From Poriferisodalis sp026713105 (GTDB taxonomy: Bacteria > Actinomycetota > Acidimicrobiia > Acidimicrobiales > Poriferisodalaceae): a stretch of DNA of 64,000 bases. Position numbers and translations under genes: made by a program. Positions 25,964 to 34,309 of the stretch are shown here, piece by piece. The first letter of the stretch is position 1. Every line of letters starts with the position of its first letter. The stretch spans positions 930,001 through 994,000 of the forward strand of contig OZ220472.1 in NCBI GenBank assembly GCA_965115995.1. The letters are read 5' to 3'. The notes below the pieces were generated by a model. It did not search any database, was not told the origin of the DNA, and saw nothing but the letters and a program-made list of their open reading frames with translations.

Positions 25964-27268
25964 GTGCTGAAACGGCTGGACCTGCGGGGCCGAAACGGTC
26001 GGCTCGCCGATCTGCTGCCGCGCCCGCGAGCCGATGACCTGGTGTCTCATGACGCTGTCCGCCAGCTCATCGATGAGGTCCGAGATGGCGGTGATGCTGC
26101 CGTTCGGAATCTGACTGTTCGCTTCGACGGTGTCGACGTGGCCGAGCCGTTGGTTCCCGTGAGCGAACTGGAGGCCGCATGGGTCGAACTGCCTTCGGCG
26201 TTGCGTTCGGCGATGGAGACTGCTCGCCGGCGGATCTCGGAGTTTCACGAGGGCGAAGCGAGCGCAGGCCACACCTACGAGCGCGACGGCGTCACGATTC
26301 GCTCGATCAGCCAGCCGGTGGACCGAGCGGGCATCTACGTGCCTGGCGGCTTGGCTGCCTATCCGTCCACAGTGCTGATGACGGTGCTCGTTGCCCGTGC
26401 CGCAGGGGTCGACGACATCGTGCTGTGCTCACCGCCTGGGTCTAACGGCAGCCTCGCTGCTGCGGTGATGGCGGCGGCCCACCTGTGCGGTGTCACCGAG
26501 GTTCACCGTGTGGGCGGCGTGCAGGCTGTTGCCGCGCTTGCATACGGAACCGAGACGATCCGGCCGGTCGATGTCGTGGCTGGGCCGGGGAACGCCTGGG
26601 TCGCCACCGCCAAGCAGCTCGTGAGCGGTGACGTCGGCGTTGCGTCTGCGTTTGCCGGTCCGTCAGAGATCGTCGTGATTGCCGATGCCACCTGCCCGCC
26701 CGCAGCGGCCGCCACCGATGTTGTGCTGCAGGCCGAGCACGGCCCCGGAGGGCGAGCCTGGCTTGTCGCCTGGGACGAGCACTACGCCGGTGCCGTGTGC
26801 GACGCGATCTCGCAGGTTGTAGAGCTCTCGCCCCGGCGCGATGAGACGCTGGCCACGCTGGAAACCGATGGGTTTGTGTGTCTCGTGGGCGGACCGGCGC
26901 AGGCTGTCGAGGTCGCCAACTTCGTCGCTCCCGAGCACCTCCAGATCATGTGCGACGGTGCTGAAGAACTGGTGGGCAACGTCCGCCACGCCGGAGCGGT
27001 GTTCGTCGGTCCATGGGCGCCGGCATCGGTCGGCGATTACGTCGCGGGGCCGTCCCATGTGCTCCCCACTGCCGGCACTGCCCGCTTCGCGGGAGCCCTC
27101 ACGGCAGACGACTTCACCAAGCGCATGCACGTCGTCGACGTCACCGAAGCTGGCTTCGATGAGCTGGCGCCAGCGGTGGCCGAGTTGGCCGAGGCCGAGG
27201 GTCTGTGGGCGCACGCCGCCTCGGTGTCGCGCCGCAAGGAGTGGGCTGCCGACGGAGTCAGGCCATGA
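25964..27268 (+). CDS. hisD: Histidinol dehydrogenase HisD
   Basis: A 434-residue zinc enzyme that oxidises histidinol to histidine in two NAD steps. It shows GIYVPGGLAAYPSTVLM, VGGVQAVAALAYGT, VAGPGNAWV, FAGPSEIVVIAD, NFVAPEHLQIM (catalytic Glu/His) and VGDYVAGPSHVLPTAG. The GTG at 25964 gives the normal start for the family (VLKRLDLRG); an in-frame GTG at 25931 would add 11 residues and overlap the promoter hexamer. First gene of a hisDCBHAF operon; its stop overlaps the hisC start. Confidence 0.95.
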   Translation: MLKRLDLRGRNGRLADLLPRPRADDLVSHDAVRQLIDEVRDGGDAAVRNLTVRFDGVDVAEPLVPVSELEAAWVELPSALRSAMETARRRISEFHEGEASAGHTYERDGVTIRSISQPVDRAGIYVPGGLAAYPSTVLMTVLVARAAGVDDIVLCSPPGSNGSLAAAVMAAAHLCGVTEVHRVGGVQAVAALAYGTETIRPVDVVAGPGNAWVATAKQLVSGDVGVASAFAGPSEIVVIADATCPPAAAATDVVLQAEHGPGGRAWLVAWDEHYAGAVCDAISQVVELSPRRDETLATLETDGFVCLVGGPAQAVEVANFVAPEHLQIMCDGAEELVGNVRHAGAVFVGPWAPASVGDYVAGPSHVLPTAGTARFAGALTADDFTKRMHVVDVTEAGFDELAPAVAELAEAEGLWAHAASVSRRKEWAADGVRP

Positions 27269-28452
27269 AGCCCCCAGAGGCTGAGCCGCAAGGCGAAGCC
27301 GGGGCCCGAGCGGCCCGTGAGCGAAGCGAACAAGAGCGGGAAGCAACAGGTGCCGCCGTGCGAAGGTCGAGCAACCCGCGCAAGCCTGATGTGCGCGACG
27401 ACCTGCGCCTGCTCGACGGCTACCACTCGCCGCAGATCGACGTGGAAGTGCGCCTCAACACCAATGAGGCACCGGTCGGACCGCCGCCGGAGTTCTCCGA
27501 AGCCCTCGCTGCCGAACTCGCGCATGTCGAGTGGCATCGCTATCCCGACCGCACGGCCAGCAAGCTGCGAACCGATCTGGCCAAGCTGCATGGCACCGAG
27601 CCAGACCGGATCTTTGTGGCCAACGGTTCCAACGAAGTGCTGCAGACGCTGTGCCTGACGTACGGCGGCGCGGGCCGCAGCATCGCCACCTTCGAGCCCA
27701 CCTATGCGATGTACGGCCAGATTGCACGCAGCACCCAGTGCGCTGTCGTCGAGGGCGAACGCCATGCCGACGGCAGCGTCAGCGTCTACGAGCTGGAACG
27801 ACTCATCGAGCGGCACCAGCCGTCGATCGTGTTCCTGTGCTCGCCCAACAACCCCACCGGCACTCCCGAGCAGCTCGATGTGCTCGAACGAGCGCTGGAG
27901 ATCGCGCCCGGCCTCGTGGTGGTCGACGAGGCCTACGGGCAGTTCGCCGACTGGAGCGCCATCGACCTGTGCGACGACGTCGGCGGGCCGGCGAATCTCG
28001 TGGTCACGCGGACGTATTCGAAGACGTGGGCGATGGCCGGAGCACGGCTCGGCTACGCCGTCGTGCCCTCCGGCATGGCCGCCGAATTCGAGAAGGTGGT
28101 GCTGCCGTACCACGTCGACACGTTCAAGCAGATCGCGGGCCGGGTGGCGCTGCGATTTGCCGACCAGATGGAATCGCGAGTGGCGGCGATCGTCTCGGAA
28201 CGACAGAGGATCATGGCGTCGTTGACCCAGATGGGACTCGAGGTCTGGCCCTCGCAGTCCAACTTCATCCTGTTCCGCACCACCGCCAGCGGCTGTAGCG
28301 GCGATGACGTGTGGCAGGCACTCGTCGACCGCTCGGTGCTGGTGCGAAACTGCTCGGGCTGGCCCCGGCTGGCCGACTGCCTGCGGGTCACCGTGGGAAC
28401 GCCGGGCGAGAACGACCGATTTCTCGACGCCCTGTCGGAAGTGATCTCGTGA
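27265..28452 (+). CDS. hisC: Histidinol-phosphate aminotransferase HisC with repeat-derived N-terminal extension
   Basis: A 395-residue PLP aminotransferase converting imidazole-acetol phosphate to histidinol phosphate. It shows RLNTNEAP, ANGSNEVLQTL, SPNNPTGTP, VDEAYGQF and SKTWAMAGARLGYAV with the PLP Lys at about residue 253. The ATG at 27265 overlaps the hisD stop as ATGA. Residues 5-26 (EAEPQGEAGARAARERSEQERE) are encoded by copy A of the dispersed 66-bp repeat and look unlike any HisC N-terminus. A GTG at 27358 would exclude it. Confidence 0.92.
   Translation: MKPPEAEPQGEAGARAARERSEQEREATGAAVRRSSNPRKPDVRDDLRLLDGYHSPQIDVEVRLNTNEAPVGPPPEFSEALAAELAHVEWHRYPDRTASKLRTDLAKLHGTEPDRIFVANGSNEVLQTLCLTYGGAGRSIATFEPTYAMYGQIARSTQCAVVEGERHADGSVSVYELERLIERHQPSIVFLCSPNNPTGTPEQLDVLERALEIAPGLVVVDEAYGQFADWSAIDLCDDVGGPANLVVTRTYSKTWAMAGARLGYAVVPSGMAAEFEKVVLPYHVDTFKQIAGRVALRFADQMESRVAAIVSERQRIMASLTQMGLEVWPSQSNFILFRTTASGCSGDDVWQALVDRSVLVRNCSGWPRLADCLRVTVGTPGENDRFLDALSEVIS
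27277..27342 (+). repeat. Dispersed 66-bp repeat, copy A (inside hisC)
   Basis: First of four copies sharing the order GAGGCTGAGCCG, CGGCGAAGCCG-like hairpin, GGCCCGAGCGGCCCG core, GAGCG, and AGAGCGGGA. This copy is translated in frame in hisC. It differs from copies B and C at about eight to ten positions. Confidence 0.8.
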
Positions 28453-28564
28453 CCCGGCCAGTCGGCAAGGTGCGAAACAGCTCCGCAGGCCGCAGGCTGA
28501 TGCGACCGCCGCTGATCGAGCCAGCCTCCCTCAGCACAGCCTCAAGCGACCCAGTGAGATTCCT

Positions 28565-29173
28565 ATGACTGCCACTCCTGCCGCCTCCCGCGTTGGAACC
28601 GTGCAGCGCAACACCGCAGAGACGCAGATCGATATAGCGCTGGATCTCGACGGCAGCGGCCAGAACGACATCTCGACGGGCCTGCCGTTCTTCGACCACA
28701 TGGTTGCCCAGCTCGCCAAGCACGCTCGTTTCGACCTGCAGCTGCGCACGGTCGGGGATCTGGAAATCGATGCGCACCACACGGTCGAGGACACCGGCAT
28801 CGCCCTCGGCGAGGCGATGCGGCAAGCCTGGGGTGACAAAGCCGGCGTGCGCCGTTTCGCCTCCTATGTCGTGCCGCTCGACGAGGCTGCGGTCGAGGTG
28901 GTGCTCGACCTGTCAGGCCGACCGTTCCTGCACTACGACATCGAACCGCCCGGCGAGAAGATCTTGGGCGATCCGCCATTCGACCCGCAGCTGTGCGAGG
29001 AGTTCTGGCGCGGGCTGGTGATGTCGGCAGGCATCACGCTGCACCTGGTGATGCTGCGCGGGCGCAACACCCACCACATCATCGAGGCCAGCTTCAAGGG
29101 CGCGGCGCGGGCCTTCTACGACGCAATACGCGTCGCTGACGATGTGCTGCCTTCGACGAAGGGCGTCCTGTGA
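28565..29173 (+). CDS. hisB: Imidazoleglycerol-phosphate dehydratase HisB
   Basis: A 202-residue dehydratase of histidine synthesis. The metal-binding motifs are FFDHMVAQLAKH, DAHHTVEDTGIALGEA and the C-terminal RGRNTHHIIEASFKGAARA. It is the monofunctional actinobacterial form with no histidinol phosphatase domain. A 112-bp gap separates it from hisC, in which I see no gene; an internal promoter is possible. Confidence 0.95.
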   Translation: MTATPAASRVGTVQRNTAETQIDIALDLDGSGQNDISTGLPFFDHMVAQLAKHARFDLQLRTVGDLEIDAHHTVEDTGIALGEAMRQAWGDKAGVRRFASYVVPLDEAAVEVVLDLSGRPFLHYDIEPPGEKILGDPPFDPQLCEEFWRGLVMSAGITLHLVMLRGRNTHHIIEASFKGAARAFYDAIRVADDVLPSTKGVL

Positions 29174-29197
29174 GGAGCGCACAGTGACGGGCTGCCG

Positions 29198-29845
29198 GTG
29201 AGCGGCGTCGCTCAACGTCCGCTTGTCGCAGTTCTCGATTACGGCATCGGCAATTTGCGGTCGGCCCAGAAGGGGCTCGAACGAGTGGGCGCCGATGCCC
29301 GACTCACTGCCGATGCCGGCCTCATCGCTGACGCCGATGGAGTAGTGCTGCCCGGCGTCGGACACTTCGGCACCTGCATGAGGCAGCTCCGCGCCACCGG
29401 CTTGGAGCAGCCAGCGCTTGCGGCCATCGACAGCGGGCGGCCGTTCCTGGGAATCTGCGTCGGCATGCAGATGCTGTTCGAGGCCTCCGAGGAGGCACCG
29501 GGCGTGACGGGGCTCGGCGTGATGCCTGGCACGGTGAGACTCCTGCCGGACGGGGTGGTTCGGCCACAGATGCAGTGGAACCGGCTCGACGTGCGGCAGC
29601 CCGACTGTCCGTTGCTGGCCGGATTGACCGGGGGCGCCTGGATGTATTTCGTCCACAGCTACGCGCCCGACACCGAAGAACGCTTCGTGGTGGCGACGTG
29701 CGATTACCCCACACCCATCACAGCAGTCACCGAGCGCGACCAGGTGTGGGCCACGCAGTTCCATCCTGAGAAATCCGGTGACACCGGCAAACGGCTGGCG
29801 CAGAATTTCCTGGCCGCAGTGAGGGCCGACCAATGCCGCCGGTGA
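29198..29845 (+). CDS. hisH: Imidazole glycerol phosphate synthase glutaminase subunit HisH
   Basis: A 215-residue class I glutamine amidotransferase that feeds ammonia to HisF. It shows LDYGIGNLRSAQKGLE, nucleophile Cys at about residue 87 in LGICVGMQMLF, FVHSYAPD, and ATQFHPEKSG with catalytic His and Glu. GTG start. Its 3' end overlaps hisA by 13 bases. Confidence 0.95.
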   Translation: MSGVAQRPLVAVLDYGIGNLRSAQKGLERVGADARLTADAGLIADADGVVLPGVGHFGTCMRQLRATGLEQPALAAIDSGRPFLGICVGMQMLFEASEEAPGVTGLGVMPGTVRLLPDGVVRPQMQWNRLDVRQPDCPLLAGLTGGAWMYFVHSYAPDTEERFVVATCDYPTPITAVTERDQVWATQFHPEKSGDTGKRLAQNFLAAVRADQCRR

Positions 29846-30642
29846 GTTTCGATCTGTATCCCGCCATTGACCTGCGCGGCGGGCGATGTGTGCGCCTGCT
29901 GCAGGGCGACTACGAGCGCGAAGTTCGCTATGACGCCAATCCGGTCGAAGTCGCGCATGAGTTCGCAGAAGCAGGTGCTCGCTGGATCCACATGGTCGAC
30001 CTCGATGCCGCACGCTCCGGCACTGCCGAGCGCAGCAACCAAAGAGTGATCCAGTCAGTTGTCGCCGCCGTCGGCGATGCCGGCGTCCGTGTGCAGTGCG
30101 GCGGCGGCGTGCGTTCGCGCGACAGCGCCGAGGCGCTCTTTGACGCAGGCGTCAACCGCGCTGTGGTGGGCACTGCTGCGATCGAGAACCCGGACCTCGT
30201 CAGCGAGCTGACGTCAGCCGGCCATTGCGTCGCGGTCGGTCTCGATGTGCGGGGAACCGAGGTGGCCACCCGCGGCTGGGAGCGCCAGAGCGGGGTGAGC
30301 TTGGACGATGCCCTCGCCCGGCTGGCCGGCAGCGGCGCAGAAGCAGTGATCGTGACGCAGATCGCCCGCGACGGGATGGGCGGCGGCAGCGACTTGACCG
30401 GACTGCGCGACGTGCTGGACTCGCCTCAGCGGCCCCCGGCGATGTCGGTGATCGCCAGCGGCGGGGTCGGCTGCCTCGCTGACATTGCTGACCTGCGAGA
30501 TCTGCGCTCTCCTCACGGGCACACGCTCGCCGGGGCCATTGTGGGCAAAGCGCTCCATGACGGCGTGATCTCGCCCGGCGCCGCTGTGGTGGTGGCTCGC
30601 GGCAGCGCCGTGATTGACGAACCGAATCTCCCCGCCGACTGA
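29833..30642 (+). CDS. hisA: ProFAR isomerase HisA
   Basis: A 269-residue TIM-barrel isomerase. It shows LYPAIDLRGGRCVRLLQGDY with the N-terminal catalytic Asp, IHMVDLDAARSG, VQCGGGVRS, VAVGLDVRGTEVATRGW with the second Asp, and VIASGGVG. Many actinobacteria use a bifunctional PriA instead of separate HisA and TrpF; here trpF is present at 37.9 kb, so a dual role is not required. About 20 extra C-terminal residues follow the barrel. Confidence 0.93.
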   Translation: MPPVSFDLYPAIDLRGGRCVRLLQGDYEREVRYDANPVEVAHEFAEAGARWIHMVDLDAARSGTAERSNQRVIQSVVAAVGDAGVRVQCGGGVRSRDSAEALFDAGVNRAVVGTAAIENPDLVSELTSAGHCVAVGLDVRGTEVATRGWERQSGVSLDDALARLAGSGAEAVIVTQIARDGMGGGSDLTGLRDVLDSPQRPPAMSVIASGGVGCLADIADLRDLRSPHGHTLAGAIVGKALHDGVISPGAAVVVARGSAVIDEPNLPAD

Positions 30643-30672
30643 TGACACAGGTGCGCCGATGAAGGCAATCGC

Positions 30673-31455
30673 ATGAAAACAGTGCGTGTCATCCCGTGCT
30701 TGGACGTGGACGACGGACGAGTCGTCAAAGGGGTCAACTTCGTCGGGTTTCGAGACGCGGGCGATCCCGTCGAACTGGCAGCGGCGTATGACCGTCAAGG
30801 CGCCGACGAGATTGTTTTTCTGGACATCACGGCATCCGCGCATGGTCGCGACACCATCATCGAGCTCGCTCGGCGTACCGCCGAAGAAGTCTTCATACCC
30901 TTCACGATCGGCGGCGGCATCCGCACGGTGGACGATGCCCGGGAACTGCTGCGTGCCGGTGCGGACAAGGTGTCGGTGCTTTCGGCGGCGGTCGCCCGCC
31001 CCGAGTTGGTACGCGAGATCGCAGACGAGTTCGGCAGCCAGTGCGCGGTGGTGGCGGTGGACGCCAAAGCCAACGCACCCGACGCAGGCGGCCGCCAGAC
31101 GTGGAACGTCTACGTCAAAGGAGGTCGCTCCGACACTGGCATCGACGCGCTCGAGTGGGTGCGCCAGGTGGCAGAACTCGGTGCTGGGGAGATCCTGCTG
31201 ACGTCCATGGATGCCGACGGCACCAAAGCGGGATTCGACCTTGAGCTCACCCGGGCAGTCGTCGACGCCGTGGGGATTCCTGTGGTGGCCAGCGGAGGCG
31301 TGGGCACGCTCCAGCACCTGGTCGACGGAGCCGTCATCGCCCGTGCCGACGCCGTGCTCGCAGCCTCGATCTTCCATTTCGGCGAGCACACGATTGCCGA
31401 CGCCAAGCGAGCGCTGATGGACGCAGGCGTCGCCGTGCGACCGCCCTCGGCCTGA
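30673..31455 (+). CDS. hisF: Imidazole glycerol phosphate synthase cyclase subunit HisF
   Basis: A 260-residue TIM-barrel cyclase that pairs with HisH. It shows RVIPCLDVDDGRVVKGVNFVGFRDAGDPVE, FLDITAS, FTIGGGIRTVDDA, GADKVSVLSAA, LLTSMDADGTKAGFD with catalytic Asp, and PVVASGGVG. Full length. Last his gene in this cluster; hisG, hisE, hisI and hisN are not in the window. Confidence 0.96.
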   Translation: MKTVRVIPCLDVDDGRVVKGVNFVGFRDAGDPVELAAAYDRQGADEIVFLDITASAHGRDTIIELARRTAEEVFIPFTIGGGIRTVDDARELLRAGADKVSVLSAAVARPELVREIADEFGSQCAVVAVDAKANAPDAGGRQTWNVYVKGGRSDTGIDALEWVRQVAELGAGEILLTSMDADGTKAGFDLELTRAVVDAVGIPVVASGGVGTLQHLVDGAVIARADAVLAASIFHFGEHTIADAKRALMDAGVAVRPPSA

Positions 31456-31512
31456 CGAGCGGCCCTGCCCTCACGGCGGAACCCGGCTTCAGCCGTACCG
31501 GCAGGTGCCCGC

Positions 31513-31518
31513 TAGCTT
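31513..31518 (+). promoter_or_regulatory. Putative leaderless -10 (TAGCTT) of the acyl-CoA ligase gene
   Basis: TAGCTT, 7-nt spacer to ATG 31526; supports that start over GTG 31505. Confidence 0.5.
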
Positions 31519-31525
31519 CCCCGCC

Positions 31526-33082
31526 ATGAGCTACCCCGGCGCGTATTCCACGAACGATCCCGACCGACCAGCGGTGATCATGGCCCGCGACGGGCAGGTC
31601 CGCACCTTCGGCGAGCTCGAGGCTCGCAGCTGCCAGTTCTCGCAGCTCATGTGGGCTGCGGGCCTGCGTCCCGGCGACCACGTGGCGATCTTCGCCGACA
31701 ACAACATCGGATACTTCGACGCCTATTGGGCTGCGATGCGCAGCGGCCTGTACTTCACCACGGTCAACCGGTACCTCACGGCCGAAGAAGCTGCCTACGT
31801 TGTGAACGACTGCGGTGCGCGCGTGCTTGTGGCGTCGCCTGCCGTGGTTGAGCCAGCGACCGAGATGTTGCCGCTCATCGGCGATTGCGACGTGCGGCTC
31901 ATGCTGGACGAGGCGGCCGAAGGGTTCGATGCGTTCGAAGACGCCATCGCAGCCCACCCCGCAGAGACGCTCGCGGAGCAGCCACGCGGGTCGGCCATGC
32001 TCTACAGCTCTGGCACGACGGGCCGCCCGAAGGGCATCAAGCGGCCCCTGGACGGAACGTCGATCACCGACCCCGATCTTGTCGGCGTCGGACTTGTGGG
32101 CGGCATCTTCGGCATTGGCGAGGGCAGCATGTATCTCTCGCCGGCCCCGCTATACCACTCCGCGCCGCTGTCATTCACCACCGGCACCCAGTCGATGGGC
32201 GGCACCGCGGTGGTCATGGACCGCTTCGACGCGGCCGAAGCGCTGTCGTACATCGAGCGCTACCGCATCACCCATAGCCAGTGGGTGCCGACGATGTTCA
32301 GCCGGATGCTCAAGCTGTCCGAAACTGAGCGCACCCGTCACGACCTGTCCAGCCACCAGGTCGCCGTGCATGCGGCGGCACCGTGCCCCGTCGAGGTGAA
32401 GCAACAGATGATCGAGTGGTGGGGCCCGATCCTGCACGAGTACTACGCCGGCACCGAACTGAACGGCTTCTGCTACGTGAACTCCGACGAGTGGCTCCAG
32501 CGCCCCGGAACGGTCGGCAAGCCGCTGATCGGCGTCATCCACATCTGCGACGACGAGGGCAACGAGCTGCCCGTCGGCGAGGCGGGCGCCATCTACTTCG
32601 AGCGCGAGGTTCCGGCGTTCGAGTACCACAACGACCCCGATAAGACTGCCGAATCCCGTCACGGCGCCCATGAGCTCTGGTCGACGCTCGGCGATGTCGG
32701 GCGCATCGACGAAGACGGCTACCTGTACCTGACCGATCGCAAGGCGTTCATGATCATCTCCGGCGGGGTGAACATCTACCCCCAAGAGATCGAGGACTGC
32801 TTGGTGCTGCATCCCAAGGTGGCCGACGCGGCGGTGTTCGGGGTGCCCAACGAGGACTTCGGCGAGGAGGTCAAGGCCGTCGTGCAGCCGATCGGCGGCC
32901 TGGCGTCCGACGACGCTCTGGCAACTGAGCTGCTGGGGTACTGCCGTGAGCATCTTGCGAACTACAAGGTGCCCCGCTCGGTCGATTTCCGCGACGAGCT
33001 GCCCCGCCATCCCACCGGCAAGCTCTACAAGCGCATCCTGCGAGACGAATACTGGGGAGACCGCACGTCTCGAATTGTGTGA
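31526..33082 (+). CDS. AMP-dependent acyl-CoA synthetase/ligase
   Basis: A 518-residue member of the ANL superfamily that activates a carboxylic acid to its CoA thioester. The P-loop-like motif A3 is LYSSGTTGRPKGIKRP (about 162-177). EYYAGTELNGF is A5, STLGDVGRIDEDGYLYLTDRKAFMIISGGVNIYPQEIE covers A7-A8, and PTGKLYKRILRDEYW carries the C-terminal catalytic Lys (A10). The substrate is unknown; fatty, aromatic and bile-acid-like relatives exist in actinobacteria. Own promoter after hisF. Confidence 0.9.
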   Translation: MSYPGAYSTNDPDRPAVIMARDGQVRTFGELEARSCQFSQLMWAAGLRPGDHVAIFADNNIGYFDAYWAAMRSGLYFTTVNRYLTAEEAAYVVNDCGARVLVASPAVVEPATEMLPLIGDCDVRLMLDEAAEGFDAFEDAIAAHPAETLAEQPRGSAMLYSSGTTGRPKGIKRPLDGTSITDPDLVGVGLVGGIFGIGEGSMYLSPAPLYHSAPLSFTTGTQSMGGTAVVMDRFDAAEALSYIERYRITHSQWVPTMFSRMLKLSETERTRHDLSSHQVAVHAAAPCPVEVKQQMIEWWGPILHEYYAGTELNGFCYVNSDEWLQRPGTVGKPLIGVIHICDDEGNELPVGEAGAIYFEREVPAFEYHNDPDKTAESRHGAHELWSTLGDVGRIDEDGYLYLTDRKAFMIISGGVNIYPQEIEDCLVLHPKVADAAVFGVPNEDFGEEVKAVVQPIGGLASDDALATELLGYCREHLANYKVPRSVDFRDELPRHPTGKLYKRILRDEYWGDRTSRIV

Positions 33083-33094
33083 GGTCAGCCGTAC

Positions 33095-33790
33095 CTACAA
33101 GCCGCCGACAAACTCGCCGATCATCTCGCCGACCGCTCGGGCGTGGCCCATCAGGAAATGATCGCCGCCCGAGATCACCTCTCGCTGGGTGTTGGTCCAG
33201 CGCTCGGTAATCTCGGCTGCTTCGGCGGGGGAGCGGAACTGGTCGTGCTGAGGCACCAGAAGCAGTTTGGGTCGCGGATCAGCCGCCGTGCCCATCGACG
33301 CCGGGTCGACGATCCGCAGGGGAGCGGCAATGCCGATCCACGCTGACAGGCCGTCGTGAGTGGTCGCCAGGGAAACATCGCCGCCAAACGACCAGCCTGC
33401 TGAGACCACCGGCGGCGGAGCAGCGGTGCTAGACCGTTCCTCTGCGAGGCCGACGGCGGTGTCGAAGGCCGCGGCAGCGTCGAGCTGCTCGGCCTGCCCG
33501 TCGTCGTGGCTGCCGCCCGAGCTGCCGGTGCCCCGGAAGTTGTAGCGAAGCGTTGCGATGCCGCTCGCGGGCAGAGCCCTGAAGAGGTGATCGACGAGCG
33601 GATTCCACATGTCGCCGCCGTAGAGCGGGTGCGGGTGCGAGAGCACGACTGCCGCCGTGGCCCCCTCGGGCCAGGCAGCTTCGGCTTCGAGCACGACGCC
33701 GTCTGAGGCGGTTGGCGCAACAGCGAAGGCCTCGACTGCAAATGGGGGGCCGGGCGTGCTTGCCCCGCCCGAATTCTCTGCGTCATTCAC
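33095..33790 (-). CDS. Alpha/beta hydrolase (dienelactone-hydrolase-like)
   Basis: A 231-residue hydrolase. LSHPHPLYGGDMWNPLV contains the oxyanion-side HPHP motif common in this subfamily, and LRYNFRGTGSS follows it. The nucleophile elbow is SAGWSFGGDVS (G-W-S-F-G-G). The acid/His are likely in VPQHDQFRSP and GGDHFLMGHA. The GTG at 33790 is preceded by a leaderless -10; the open frame to 33913 adds a stretch that overlaps the divergent groES promoter region. Substrate unknown. Confidence 0.82.
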   Translation of the reverse strand: MNDAENSGGASTPGPPFAVEAFAVAPTASDGVVLEAEAAWPEGATAAVVLSHPHPLYGGDMWNPLVDHLFRALPASGIATLRYNFRGTGSSGGSHDDGQAEQLDAAAAFDTAVGLAEERSSTAAPPPVVSAGWSFGGDVSLATTHDGLSAWIGIAAPLRIVDPASMGTAADPRPKLLLVPQHDQFRSPAEAAEITERWTNTQREVISGGDHFLMGHARAVGEMIGEFVGGL

Positions 33791-33798
33791 GCCGGTGA

Positions 33799-33804
33799 AC
33801 GGTA
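33799..33804 (-). promoter_or_regulatory. Putative leaderless -10 (TACCGT) of the alpha/beta hydrolase
   Basis: On the minus strand TACCGT precedes the GTG at 33790 with an 8-nt spacer. Confidence 0.4.
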
Positions 33805-33911
33805 CCGTGCGGGCGGTGAGCGCTCCGGAGACACGCAACGAGCACGGGACTGCTGCAGCGACGAAACCCGCCCGTCCCTCGAAGAGTTCGAAGCCCGGCG
33901 GTCGCAAGGCC

Positions 33912-34259
33912 ATGCCGGCCTCCGCGCCCGATCACGATGACGACGAGCGTCGGCCGATCAAGATGCTGCACGACCGCCTGCTCGTGCGACTTCCCAACGA
34001 CGGCTCGGAACGGCGCACGAGCGGCGGGATCCTGATTCCGGCAACGGCGCAGCAGAACAAGCGCCTCGTGTGGGGCGAAGTCATCGGCGCAGGACCGAAC
34101 GTGCGAACTGCCCAAGAAGGCGATCAGGTGCTGTTCAATCCTGAGGATCGCCACGAAGTCGAGGTGCACGGCGACGATTTCTTGATCCTGCGCGAGCGCG
34201 ACGTGCACGCCATCGCTGCACCTCGCATCGAGCCCGGCAGCACCGGCCTGTACTTGTGA
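33912..34259 (+). CDS. GroES-family (Cpn10-like) co-chaperonin, divergent
   Basis: A 115-residue protein with a Cpn10 fold: IKMLHDRLLVRLP, RRTSGGILIPATAQQNKRLVWGEVIGAG, VRTAQEGDQVLFNPEDRHEVEVHGDDFLILRERDVHAI. The core order of GroES is kept, but the mobile-loop region (RRTSGGILIP) and the C-terminal part differ from the standard actinobacterial GroES, and groEL is not adjacent. The leader (PDHDDDERRP) is acidic. Probably a second, specialised GroES-like protein. Confidence 0.75.
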   Translation: MPASAPDHDDDERRPIKMLHDRLLVRLPNDGSERRTSGGILIPATAQQNKRLVWGEVIGAGPNVRTAQEGDQVLFNPEDRHEVEVHGDDFLILRERDVHAIAAPRIEPGSTGLYL

Positions 34260-34309
34260 TGTACCGGCTTGTGACGCACCGATGACTCTGTTCTCGTAGT
34301 GCAGCGCCG

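Noticed and set aside
27205..27264. hisC starting inside hisD
   Set aside because: The ATG at 27265 gives the usual ATGA coupling; the upstream part is the wrong frame of hisD.
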